Shown: piece by piece, positions 7,250 through 16,102 of the stretch
Layout of the letters: each line of letters opens with the position of its first letter
How positions within the stretch are numbered: the stretch's first letter is position 1
Assembly (NCBI GenBank): GCA_964536025.1
Contig: CAZHXA010000018.1
Span: 1 to 42,912, forward strand
Length of the DNA: 42,912 nucleotides
Direction of reading: 5' to 3'
Source: RGIG4576 sp964536025
GTDB lineage: Bacteria > Bacteroidota > Bacteroidia > Bacteroidales > Muribaculaceae
Position numbers and translations under genes: made by a program
Notes under the pieces: model-generated
Told to the model about the DNA's origin: nothing
Databases searched by the model: none
Seen by the model: the letters and a program-made list of their open reading frames with translations, nothing else

Positions 7250-9406
7250 TTAGTCATCGCTATTTTCTGATTCGTATGCTTTCAACAACTTATCTTGTAC
7301 ATCTCCTGGTACAAGTTCGTATGATGCAAATTTCATTGTGAAAGAAGAGCGACCTCCGGTAATAGAGCTAAGTGCAGTAGAGTAACTTGCCATTTCTTTT
7401 AGAGGTACTTTAGCTGAAATTTTTTCAAGTCCTTTATCACTCTCCATTCCCATAATTAAAGCTCGACGTCCTTGTAAATCACTCATTACATCTCCCATTT
7501 TGTCACTTGGGACAAGCACTTCAACATCATAAACAGGTTCCAAAATTTTAGGGTTGGCATTTTTAAATGCTTCGCTGAACGCATTACGTCCAGCAAGACG
7601 GAATGAAATTTCATTTGAGTCAACTGGGTGCATCTTACCGTCGTAGATACAAACTCGAACGTCACGAGCATAAGATCCTGTTAATGGACCTTGTTCCATT
7701 CTATCCATCAATCCTTTTACAATGGCAGGGATGAATCGAGCGTCAATAGCACCACCTACAATACAGTTGCAAACGACTAATTTCCCTCCCCATTCCAAAG
7801 GAATTTCTTGAGTGTCCTTGACATTCATTTTAAATTCTTGTCCACCAAATTTGTAGGTGTCTGGTTTTGCCATGCCTTCTTCGTAAGGTTCAATGATTAA
7901 ATGAACTTCTCCAAATTGACCGGCTCCTCCGGATTGTTTCTTATGGCGATAGTCTGCTCTTGCAGCCTTAGTGATAGTTTCGCGATATGGAATTTTAGGC
8001 TCTATATAGTTTATTGATAATTTTTCATTATTTTCTATACGCCATTTCAATGTTCTTAGGTGGAATTCACCTTGCCCTGATACTATTGTTTGTTTTAATT
8101 CTTTTGATTGTTCAATAATCCAAGTAGGATCTTCTTCATGCATACGAGTGAGTATGGCACTCAATTTTTCTGCATCAGCTTCGTTTGCCGGTTTTATAGC
8201 ACGTTGGTATTTTGGAGCCGGATATTTAATGAAATCAAATTTATATTCGCATCCAGCTCCATTTAAAGTGCATCCTGTACGAACATCTTTCATTTTTACG
8301 GTAGCACCGATATCACCGGCTTTTAGCTCATCAACAGCTGTTTTTACTTGTCCGCATACGCAATAAATTTGAGCAAGTCTTTCCTTGCTGTCTCTATTTA
8401 TATTTGTTACATCAGCTCCGGCTTTAAGAGTTCCCGACATAACTTTAAAATAAGTTACTTCTCCTATGTGTGGTTCTACAGTTGTTTTAAATACAAATAG
8501 GCTTAATGGTCCATTAGAATCAACCGGAACTTCTTCTAAATCAGTATTAATTGGAGCCGGCATATCATTGACGAAAGGAACTACATTTCCTAAAAATTCC
8601 ATCATACGTCTTACTCCCATATCTTTAAGGGCACTTACGCAAAATACAGGGAATATACTTCTATCAACAAGTCCTTTTCTTATACCCATACGTAATTCAT
8701 CCTCACTTAAGGCTCCTTGTTCAAAGAATTTATCCATTAGCCCTTCGTCATTTTCTGCTGCTGCTTCAACAAGTTGTTGGTGCATTTCAAGAGCTTTTTC
8801 TTTGTATTCAGCCGGAATGTCTGTTATAGTAGGAACACCACCATCAGGTCCCCAAGTATATTGTTTCATCAAAAGTACATCAATCATGGAATTGAAAGCC
8901 GGTCCACAATTGATGGGGAATTGAATAGGCACTACTTTATTACCATAGAGTTCCTTTAATTGTGTCAAAGAATTATCGAAATCGGCTTTTTCTCCGTCTA
9001 ATTGATTTATTGCAAAAATGATAGGTTTCTTTAATTGTTCACAAGTGCGAAAAATGTTTTGAGTACCCACTTCAACGCCATATTGTCCATCAATTAAGAT
9101 AACACCGGTATCTGTTACATTTAGTGCAGTGATAGCATTGCCAACGAAGTCGTCACTTCCCGGACAATCTATAACATTAAGTTTCTTATTAAGAAATTCG
9201 GCATATAAAACAGTTGAAAAGACTGAATATCCGTATTCTTTTTCAACAGGGAAGTAGTCACAAGTAGTAGTTTTAGCCTCTACAGTTCCTCTACGTTTTA
9301 TAACTCCACACTCGTAAAGCATAGCTTCAGCAAGTGTGGTTTTACCAGAACCTTTGCTACCAAGCAAAGAGATGTTTTTAATTTCGTTAGTTTGATAAAC
9401 TTTCAT
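7250..9406 (-). CDS. fusA2: Elongation factor G paralogue (EF-G2-like) with altered GTPase motifs
   Basis: This is a ribosomal translocase paralogue of 718 residues. I chose the ATG at 9406 (MKVYQTNEIKN) because the P-loop follows at the usual distance and the upstream 28 codons overlap a likely promoter region. The EF-G domain order is complete, from the G domain through the domain IV and V region to an acidic end. The GTPase motifs are unusual. The P-loop is GSKGSGKT (16-23). The switch I threonine motif (RGITI in EF-G) reads YGYSV. The switch II DTPGH motif reads DCPGS (80-84), so the catalytic histidine is serine. NKxD reads NQLD (134-137). From memory, the Bacteroides EF-G2 paralogue shares these changes and supports translation without GTP hydrolysis, important in starvation and gut colonisation. 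I infer the same role here. Confidence 0.92.
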   Translation of the reverse strand: MKVYQTNEIKNISLLGSKGSGKTTLAEAMLYECGVIKRRGTVEAKTTTCDYFPVEKEYGYSVFSTVLYAEFLNKKLNVIDCPGSDDFVGNAITALNVTDTGVILIDGQYGVEVGTQNIFRTCEQLKKPIIFAINQLDGEKADFDNSLTQLKELYGNKVVPIQFPINCGPAFNSMIDVLLMKQYTWGPDGGVPTITDIPAEYKEKALEMHQQLVEAAAENDEGLMDKFFEQGALSEDELRMGIRKGLVDRSIFPVFCVSALKDMGVRRMMEFLGNVVPFVNDMPAPINTDLEEVPVDSNGPLSLFVFKTTVEPHIGEVTYFKVMSGTLKAGADVTNINRDSKERLAQIYCVCGQVKTAVDELKAGDIGATVKMKDVRTGCTLNGAGCEYKFDFIKYPAPKYQRAIKPANEADAEKLSAILTRMHEEDPTWIIEQSKELKQTIVSGQGEFHLRTLKWRIENNEKLSINYIEPKIPYRETITKAARADYRHKKQSGGAGQFGEVHLIIEPYEEGMAKPDTYKFGGQEFKMNVKDTQEIPLEWGGKLVVCNCIVGGAIDARFIPAIVKGLMDRMEQGPLTGSYARDVRVCIYDGKMHPVDSNEISFRLAGRNAFSEAFKNANPKILEPVYDVEVLVPSDKMGDVMSDLQGRRALIMGMESDKGLEKISAKVPLKEMASYSTALSSITGGRSSFTMKFASYELVPGDVQDKLLKAYESENSDD

Positions 9407-9533
9407 GTTATTACGATTTTTAAAATTTCTGTAATAAGTTAATTTAAATAAGCGGTTGCAAATTATAAATTTTTCTTGATTAAACAACAATTTAGCAATA
9501 TGTTAAAAAACATGCTTATTTATCACACTTTTG

Positions 9534-9565
9534 TTTGCTGTACTATTAAGTTTATATTATTTTTG
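9534..9565 (+). promoter_or_regulatory. Promoter of hemW
   Basis: TTTG (9534-9537), 20 bases, then TATTTTTG (9558-9565). The last base lies only 6 nt before the ATG, which implies a leader of 0-3 nt. Confidence 0.65.
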
Positions 9566-9571
9566 TAATCT

Positions 9572-10699
9572 ATGGCAGGAATTTATATACATATACCTTT
9601 TTGTAAAAAACGTTGCATATATTGTGATTTTTATTCTACTACCGACAATGCTTTGATAGATAAATATATAGATGCATTGTGTGATGAATTTACAAAAAGA
9701 ATTCATGAAATTGACAAAGATAATGTAACCACAATTTATATAGGAGGAGGAACTCCATCACAGCTTTCAATTCATCAACTTTCTCGAGTGATAAATTACA
9801 TGAAAGCAGTTGTTGCTTTTGATAAAATTCAGGAATTTACAATAGAAGTAAATCCGGATGATGTTACATTAGATTATATGAAGCGTTGTTATTCATTGGG
9901 AATAAATAGGGTGAGTATGGGTGTGCAGAGTTTTATAGACAATGAACTAAGAGCAATAAACCGTCGACATAATTCAGCACAAGCACGAGAGGCTGTATAT
10001 TTGATTAAGAAAGCGGGATTTAATAATATCAGTATTGATCTTATTTATGGTTTGCCATTACAAAATATTGATTCTTGGAAATTTTCAATAAACGAAGCTC
10101 TATCTCTGGATGTTCCTCATATATCATGCTATAATTTGAGTTATGAGGAAGGAACTTTATTATATAAAATGAGAGAAAAAGGAGATATAATAGAATGTGA
10201 AGAAAATGTGTGTGTACAAATGTATGAAATTTTGGTTTCAACATTAAAAAAAAGTGGATATAAACATTACGAAATTTCAAATTTCGCAAAAGATGACAAC
10301 TATTCCAAGCACAATACAAATTATTGGAATCTTACGCCTTATCTTGGGCTTGGAGCATCAGCTCATAGTTATGATGGATATGTAAGGCGATATAATCCCT
10401 CATCTATCGGTGATTATATGAAAAAAATCAAAACAGGTATTGCATATGAGAAAGAATCTGAAACTATTCTTGAAAAATATAACGAATTTGTTATGATTAA
10501 CCTTCGTACAATGTGGGGAATCAATATTAATCAAGTAAAGTTAATGTTCGGAAATGATATTTGTGAACTTTTGGTTAAATACAGCCATAAATTTATAAAC
10601 AGTGGTGATTTAGTAAGGAAACAAGACACAATTTTGCTTACCGAAAAAGGTGTATTGCTTTCAGATTATATAATAAGAGATTTAATGATTATAAACTAA
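9572..10699 (+). CDS. hemW: Radical SAM protein HemW-like (heme chaperone, formerly HemN-like)
   Basis: This 375-residue radical SAM protein belongs to the HemW group, which bind heme and a 4Fe-4S cluster and are thought to insert heme into respiratory enzymes. They were often annotated as oxygen-independent coproporphyrinogen III oxidase. The cluster motif C11-x3-C15-x2-C18 is followed by CDFYS, then the GGGTPS motif, as in the family. The C-terminal HemN-like region is present (NYW-LTPYLGLGASAHSY). I favour HemW because the protein lacks the longer N-terminal part typical of true HemN. It is transcribed alone, divergently from the EF-G paralogue. Confidence 0.88.
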   Translation: MAGIYIHIPFCKKRCIYCDFYSTTDNALIDKYIDALCDEFTKRIHEIDKDNVTTIYIGGGTPSQLSIHQLSRVINYMKAVVAFDKIQEFTIEVNPDDVTLDYMKRCYSLGINRVSMGVQSFIDNELRAINRRHNSAQAREAVYLIKKAGFNNISIDLIYGLPLQNIDSWKFSINEALSLDVPHISCYNLSYEEGTLLYKMREKGDIIECEENVCVQMYEILVSTLKKSGYKHYEISNFAKDDNYSKHNTNYWNLTPYLGLGASAHSYDGYVRRYNPSSIGDYMKKIKTGIAYEKESETILEKYNEFVMINLRTMWGININQVKLMFGNDICELLVKYSHKFINSGDLVRKQDTILLTEKGVLLSDYIIRDLMIIN

Positions 10700-10739
10700 A
10701 ATCCGATTACAGAAGCATTTAAATTTCTGTAATCGGATT
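10700..10739. terminator. Bidirectional terminator between hemW and the antiporter gene
   Basis: A perfect 15-bp stem (10700-10714 with 10725-10739) and a 10-nt loop lie between two convergent genes. T-rich sequence follows on both strands. Confidence 0.8.
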
Positions 10740-10752
10740 AATTTATGTATTA

Positions 10753-12198
10753 TTATATCTTATTTTCAGAGATAAGTAACAATTTGTCTCCAAGTTGAAG
10801 GTTTACAGTTCCATTAGGAACAATAAATTCATTACCACGTTTTATTATCATAACAAGAGTTCCTTTTGGTAAACGCATATCCGCAAGCCTATCTCCAGCA
10901 ACCAACATGTTTTCGGTAACTGTTACATCTTTAAGTGTGGAATTAATTTCTTCTGGAAGTTCTACACCAAAATCATTACCGGTTTTTTCAATAGGTAAAT
11001 CAAGATTTAGTTTACGTGCCAAAGCTGAAATTGTGGAGCCTTGTAAAACTAAAGATAATAATGTAATAAAGAAGACTATATTGAATATTTGGTCAGCTCC
11101 TTCTACATTTTCCACAACAGGATAAGTTGCAAAAATTATAGGTACTGCTCCACGTAAACCAACCCAAGAAACAAATGTCCATGCACGTTTGGGTAAATTG
11201 TTAAATGGCAGTAAGCATAAAACGACACTTATAGGGCGAGCAACAAGCATCATAAATAGACCTATTAATAGTGCAGCTGGAGCTATTGATAATAATTCAT
11301 GTGGATTAACCAATAAACCTAAAGCTAAGAACATAACAATTTGAACCAACCAAGTAAGGCCGTCAAAAAAAGTTTGCGTTTCTTTTCTATTTATAATTTT
11401 GGCATTACCGAGTACAATTCCTGCAATATAAACTGCAAGATATCCATTTCCCTTTAAAAGATCAGTAACAGTAAAAGTAAAGAATACCAAACTTAAAATT
11501 AAAATAGGGTATAGCGATGTATTAGAGAGATTAATCTTATTGTTTATCCATACCATGAGTTTCCCTATTCCAAATCCGGCAAGTCCGCCAAATATAAACT
11601 GAAAAGCAAAATTTGTTGCAATTTCAGCCACACTTGTTTCATCGGTACCTACAAGTTGAATCAAAACAATAGTAAGCATATAAGCCATAGGGTCATTACT
11701 TCCGCTCTCAAGTTCCAGCATCGGGCGTAAATTATACTTTAGATTCATTTGTTGAGAGCGAAGTATGCTGAACACAGATGCAGAATCAGTTGAAGACATT
11801 GTTGCAGCCAAAAGTAAAGAAACAACGATTGACATGTGTATGTCTAATCCGGTCCACTGTGATATGTAAAAAATAAATAATCCGGTAAGTATTGTTGTGA
11901 GTAACACTCCAACTGTGGATAACATAATACCCGGAGTTAAAACTGGTCGTATTTCTTTAATTTTTGTATCAACTCCACCTGAAAACAATATTATACTAAG
12001 TGCCATCATACCAATGAATTGAGCTTGACCGGCATTTCCGAATTGCAGTCCTAATCCATCGCTTCCAAAAAGCATACCGACAATTAAAAATAACAGCAAC
12101 GATGGTATTCCGAATCTATGCCCGGTTTTACTTATCAATACGCTGCAAAATACTAATATTGCACCTAATAAAAGAATGTTTTCTGCGTTAAATTCCAT
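10753..12198 (-). CDS. Potassium/proton antiporter, CPA1 NhaP2 (CvrA)-like
   Basis: This inner-membrane monovalent cation:proton antiporter has 481 residues. About 12 hydrophobic segments fill residues 5-390. The sequence includes the CPA-type SSTDSASVFSIL segment and a glycine-rich LRGAVPIIFA motif, both typical of NhaP2-type exchangers. Residues about 400-481 form a soluble RCK_C (TrkA_C) domain, the usual regulatory ligand site in this family. K+ specificity is inferred from the family. It is the last gene of a probable feoAB-transporter-antiporter operon, 33 bp after the preceding gene, with no promoter visible in the gap. Confidence 0.85.
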   Translation of the reverse strand: MEFNAENILLLGAILVFCSVLISKTGHRFGIPSLLLFLIVGMLFGSDGLGLQFGNAGQAQFIGMMALSIILFSGGVDTKIKEIRPVLTPGIMLSTVGVLLTTILTGLFIFYISQWTGLDIHMSIVVSLLLAATMSSTDSASVFSILRSQQMNLKYNLRPMLELESGSNDPMAYMLTIVLIQLVGTDETSVAEIATNFAFQFIFGGLAGFGIGKLMVWINNKINLSNTSLYPILILSLVFFTFTVTDLLKGNGYLAVYIAGIVLGNAKIINRKETQTFFDGLTWLVQIVMFLALGLLVNPHELLSIAPAALLIGLFMMLVARPISVVLCLLPFNNLPKRAWTFVSWVGLRGAVPIIFATYPVVENVEGADQIFNIVFFITLLSLVLQGSTISALARKLNLDLPIEKTGNDFGVELPEEINSTLKDVTVTENMLVAGDRLADMRLPKGTLVMIIKRGNEFIVPNGTVNLQLGDKLLLISENKI

Positions 12199-12231
12199 GT
12201 TAAATTTTAGTATTAAAGTTATAAACTATTA

Positions 12232-13584
12232 TTAATTCGTATTAATGTGCTTTGTTTTATTAAATTTAGAATATATTATAAGAGCAAATGCTGAAATCAT
12301 ACCTATTGCTGCAAACCAATACCAAATATAGTGTGCATTAACTGTTGCGATTTCCCATTCTGTTATACTTGGAAACAATTTTGGATCGGGACAATATTTT
12401 GACAACAAAATTCCAGATAATCCAAAACCTAATATAGAAGATAAAAATGAATGTAAATGACTGAAACCTAAATATAGTCCCTCTTCTCCTTTTGGAGCTT
12501 GAAGAGAGAAGTATTCTAAATATCGTGGAGAAATAAAACATTCTGCCAAAGCTTGAATTACAATTCCGGAAATCATCATAAATGTTATAGGATGTAAACC
12601 TAAAATATCATTGTGAAATAGGTTTCCCATAGCCATGACTAATGCTGAAAGTGGTATTAAAAACATGCCTACAATTATTGATGTTAAAGCTTTACGTTTT
12701 GCCATAATTTGTGTTACAAAGTTTACACATACCACAACAATAAATGGATTAACATTTGCAATCCAACCTGGACGAGCCGTTTCTCCAGCTAAGCGTATGA
12801 CATATTTAGGCATTGTTGCATATAATTGTTGTTGAACAATCCAAAATCCGGTTACTATTAATATTAAAATCAATAATCTACCATTTGAAAATACTTTTGC
12901 AAATCCCAAAAACACATCTTTAATACTTTTCCCTTCTCCACTACGGTGTGATGAGTGATAAAATAGAACTACTGCGATAAAAGCTATAACACAAAGTGTT
13001 GCAGAGAAAAAATTAATATAAATATAAGCAGAATCCCCTACAACAGTTCGCAATGGATCAACTACACTTTTTCCTGTAAAAGAGCCGATATTGACCATCA
13101 TATAAAAAATAGAGTATCCTTTAGCTCGCGTTTCAGATGTTGTTTCGCGTGCTACCGATGCCGAAATAATTGATTTAATGAAAGCTCCTCCAATCATTAA
13201 AATAATTAAAATCGGTATAATGAGATAACGTTCATGACTTTCAATAAGACCTGTGAAAACGGTTTCTACACCATATTGAACAAGTCCCAAACTTTCAAGC
13301 ATAATAGGTAATAATCCTTGTAGTAAATAACCGGTAGATAGTAAAGAAAATGCTATCAATATCGATTTTCTATAACCTATTTTATCGGCAAATGCACCTG
13401 TAAACATAGGCAATAAATACAAACCTCCGGAAAATAATCCGGAAATAATGCTTGCTTCAATGTCGGAAAAGCCAAGTGTGTTGGATAAATAAAGAGTTAT
13501 AACGATAAACACAGCGTAATAAGCCATGCGTTCAAGAAGTTCAGCTGTGTTAGCAGTCCAAAAAGCTCGTGAATATTTAGCCAT
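12232..13584 (-). CDS. MFS transporter, POT/PTR (peptide transporter)-like
   Basis: A 450-residue membrane protein with about 12 hydrophobic segments. The first helix carries E15-LL-E18-R19-MA-Y22-Y23, which matches the ExxER...YY signature of proton-coupled oligopeptide transporters. A later segment (SPRYLEYFSLQAPKGEEGLYLG) resembles the POT helix-10 region with its APKG motif. The likely role is proton-driven uptake of small peptides or similar solutes, but MFS substrates cannot be read from sequence. It lies 35 bp downstream of feoAB and 33 bp upstream of the antiporter gene, on the same strand, so co-transcription is likely. Confidence 0.75.
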   Translation of the reverse strand: MAKYSRAFWTANTAELLERMAYYAVFIVITLYLSNTLGFSDIEASIISGLFSGGLYLLPMFTGAFADKIGYRKSILIAFSLLSTGYLLQGLLPIMLESLGLVQYGVETVFTGLIESHERYLIIPILIILMIGGAFIKSIISASVARETTSETRAKGYSIFYMMVNIGSFTGKSVVDPLRTVVGDSAYIYINFFSATLCVIAFIAVVLFYHSSHRSGEGKSIKDVFLGFAKVFSNGRLLILILIVTGFWIVQQQLYATMPKYVIRLAGETARPGWIANVNPFIVVVCVNFVTQIMAKRKALTSIIVGMFLIPLSALVMAMGNLFHNDILGLHPITFMMISGIVIQALAECFISPRYLEYFSLQAPKGEEGLYLGFSHLHSFLSSILGFGLSGILLSKYCPDPKLFPSITEWEIATVNAHYIWYWFAAIGMISAFALIIYSKFNKTKHINTN

Positions 13585-13619
13585 TATATATTTTTTATAA
13601 AGTTAATAATTATATATCA

Positions 13620-16016
13620 TCAAATAAAGAGTATACCTACTTGATAAACGATAAATGATGCAATCCAAGCTACTAATGTGTTGTAGATTACAGAAAATGC
13701 TCCATATTTCCAACTTCCTGATTCTTTTATTATAGCAACTATTGTAGCTATACAAGGAAAATATAGTAAAGAAAATACCATGAATGATAATGCTATAACA
13801 GAATTAAAATCCGGTTCCCCTGTTTGAGGATTAATTGCAGTTAATCTACCTGATAAAGATTCTTCATCTTCATTATCAGCAGAATATAAAACACCAAGAG
13901 TTGAAACTACAATTTCTTTTGCACTTGCACCTGATAATATGGCAACAGATGCTTTCCAGTTGAAACCAAGAGGAGCCATTACAGGTTCTACGAAATGTCC
14001 CATATCTGCAAGAAACGAATTTTGTTGTTGTTCAACAAGCTCTTGAGGTGTCATTTGTTCATTACTCTTTTCAATATTACGAGGGAAATAACTTAAAATC
14101 CAAATAATGACACTTGCAACAAGAATTACAGTCCCCATTTTTCGTAAATATTGTTCACCTTTGTCCCACATGTGGTGTATTGTTGCTTTTAGTGTAGGAA
14201 CACGATAGGGGGGGAGTTCCATAACAAAAGGTGTTTCATCTTTCTTGAAATAAAAACGTCGTAATAACCTTGCGGTTATTATAGCAATTAAAATACCTAA
14301 TAAATATAAAGACATTAATATCAAAGAAGGATGGTTAGGGAAAAATATACCTACAAGTAAAATATATATAGGTAGTCTTGCACTACAAGACATAAATGGA
14401 TTGATTAACATTGTAATAATGCGACTGCTTCGGCTTTCGATGATACGAGTAGACATTATTGCCGGTACATTGCAACCAAACCCCATAACTAAAGGAATAA
14501 ATGATTTTCCGTGTATACCAAGTTTGTGCATTATTTTATCCATAATAAATGCGGCACGTGACATATATCCGGAATCTTCCATAAATGAAATGAATAGGTA
14601 CAGTATTAGTATGTTGGGTAAAAATACTATTACACCGCCTACACCACCAATTATTCCATCTAAAACAAGGTCTTTTAATGGACCAACGGGCATAAATTTG
14701 CCAATTAAATCAGAAAGCCAAGCTACACCGGCTTCAATCCATTGCATAGGGTATGCTCCAATCTCAAATGTAGCCCAAAACATGAACCACATTATAAGTA
14801 AAAATATAGGAAATCCAAATAATTTGTGCGTTACAATTGCGTCAATAATTTCTGTTCCTTTTACATTACGAGGCTCTTCTCCTTGTTCATATGTTTCATG
14901 TAATGCTCCTGAAATAAATCCGTATTTTTCACTTGCTATTGCAGAAATAATATCTTCCTGACCAACATCTTCAATGTGTTTTACCCATTTATCTCTGATT
15001 ACTTTCCAATTAACAAATTCAGGTTGAGATTCGAGCATACTTTCAACTTCTTTATCTCCTTCGAGTAATTTTATAGCAAGATATCGAGGCGAAAATTGTT
15101 GTACCGGTTGAGAACTGTTTTTTATGCTGTCTTTTATTTCTTTTATTGCCGATTCTATTTCAGCTCCTAATTGAACGTGTACATGTCGAACTGTATCATG
15201 TTTGTCTTCATATACTTTTATTATCGTGTCAAGCAATTCATCTATACCTTCACCGGTTTTTGTTACGGTTGGTACAAATGGTACACCTATCATTTTGCCT
15301 AAGGCTTCGTAATCAAGTTTGGCTCCACTGTTTTTAAGTTCATCATACATATTTAATCCAACAACCATACTTCTATCCATATCTATTAGTTCAGTTGTTA
15401 AATATAGATTGCGTTCTAAATTAGAAGCTACAATCATATTAAGAATTACATCTGGAATTTCATCTTTTAGATATCTTCTTACATATAATTCTTCTGGAGA
15501 ATATGCCGATAACGAATATGTTCCGGGTAGATCAACAATAGTTATATGATAGCCTTTATAATCAAAATAACCTTCTTTGGCATCAACTGTAACGCCGCTA
15601 TAATTTCCTACACGTTCGTGAGCTCCACTAACGAAGTTAAATAAAGAAGTCTTGCCGCAATTAGGATTACCAATTAAGGCTACATTTATGTTCTTCTCTT
15701 CACGTTTTACAATAGTTACAGGATCATTGTCATTAATAGTATGTAACTCATTATTGTGTATTTGAATTGAAGTTTTTTCATTGCTTTCAGTGTCAGGAAC
15801 AACTTCAATCAGTGCTGCTTCACTATGTCGCAAAGATACTTCATAACCTAAAACGCTGTATTTTATAGGGTCTTGTAATGGGGCATTTAGTAGAGCTTTA
15901 ACATTTTTACCACGAACAAAGCCCATTTCCATAACTCTTTTGCGAAAAGCACCATATCCTAAGATTTTGACTATGGTTGCTGATTGGCCTGTTTTTAAAT
16001 CAGATAATCTAATCAC
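13620..16016 (-). CDS. feoB: Ferrous iron transporter, FeoA-FeoB fusion
   Basis: This inner-membrane Fe(II) importer has 798 residues and is a single-chain fusion. Residues about 1-75 form a FeoA SH3-like domain (GAFRKRVMEMGF, GYEVSLRHSEAALIEV). An acidic linker follows, then the FeoB G domain with GNPNCGKTS (116-124) and DLPG (162-165). The rest is the membrane core with Gate motifs such as GFGCNVPAIMSTR and the terminal NTLVAWIASF region. The start is GTG at 16014-16016. No ATG exists between it and the upstream in-frame stop, and the FeoA homology begins at this codon. It heads a probable operon and has its own promoter 27 nt upstream. Such fusions are common in Bacteroidales. Confidence 0.95.
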   Translation of the reverse strand: MIRLSDLKTGQSATIVKILGYGAFRKRVMEMGFVRGKNVKALLNAPLQDPIKYSVLGYEVSLRHSEAALIEVVPDTESNEKTSIQIHNNELHTINDNDPVTIVKREEKNINVALIGNPNCGKTSLFNFVSGAHERVGNYSGVTVDAKEGYFDYKGYHITIVDLPGTYSLSAYSPEELYVRRYLKDEIPDVILNMIVASNLERNLYLTTELIDMDRSMVVGLNMYDELKNSGAKLDYEALGKMIGVPFVPTVTKTGEGIDELLDTIIKVYEDKHDTVRHVHVQLGAEIESAIKEIKDSIKNSSQPVQQFSPRYLAIKLLEGDKEVESMLESQPEFVNWKVIRDKWVKHIEDVGQEDIISAIASEKYGFISGALHETYEQGEEPRNVKGTEIIDAIVTHKLFGFPIFLLIMWFMFWATFEIGAYPMQWIEAGVAWLSDLIGKFMPVGPLKDLVLDGIIGGVGGVIVFLPNILILYLFISFMEDSGYMSRAAFIMDKIMHKLGIHGKSFIPLVMGFGCNVPAIMSTRIIESRSSRIITMLINPFMSCSARLPIYILLVGIFFPNHPSLILMSLYLLGILIAIITARLLRRFYFKKDETPFVMELPPYRVPTLKATIHHMWDKGEQYLRKMGTVILVASVIIWILSYFPRNIEKSNEQMTPQELVEQQQNSFLADMGHFVEPVMAPLGFNWKASVAILSGASAKEIVVSTLGVLYSADNEDEESLSGRLTAINPQTGEPDFNSVIALSFMVFSLLYFPCIATIVAIIKESGSWKYGAFSVIYNTLVAWIASFIVYQVGILFI

Positions 16017-16042
16017 TGTAAAATGTCTTATATATTATATTG

Positions 16043-16074
16043 CAAAGATAGTGTAAGAATCATAATAACTCCAA
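16043..16074 (-). promoter_or_regulatory. Promoter of the feoAB operon
   Basis: On the minus strand, TTG (16074-16072), 21 bases, then TATCTTTG (16050-16043). The predicted leader is about 22 nt. I could not identify a Fur- or DtxR-type operator with confidence. Confidence 0.55.
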
Positions 16075-16102
16075 TTTTTTAGAATTATAATTTAAAACAA
16101 TT

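Noticed and set aside
8466..8924. A 152-codon plus-strand frame inside the EF-G paralogue gene
   Set aside because: It is antisense to a conserved GTPase gene with no domain or promoter of its own.
9407..9490. N-terminal extension of the EF-G paralogue by 28 codons
   Set aside because: The extension precedes the conserved EF-G start, is lysine- and asparagine-rich without homology, and overlaps a likely promoter region.
14401..14961. A 186-codon open frame on the plus strand inside feoAB
   Set aside because: It is antisense to the conserved FeoB membrane core, has no recognisable domain or promoter, and arises from the codon pattern of the real gene.
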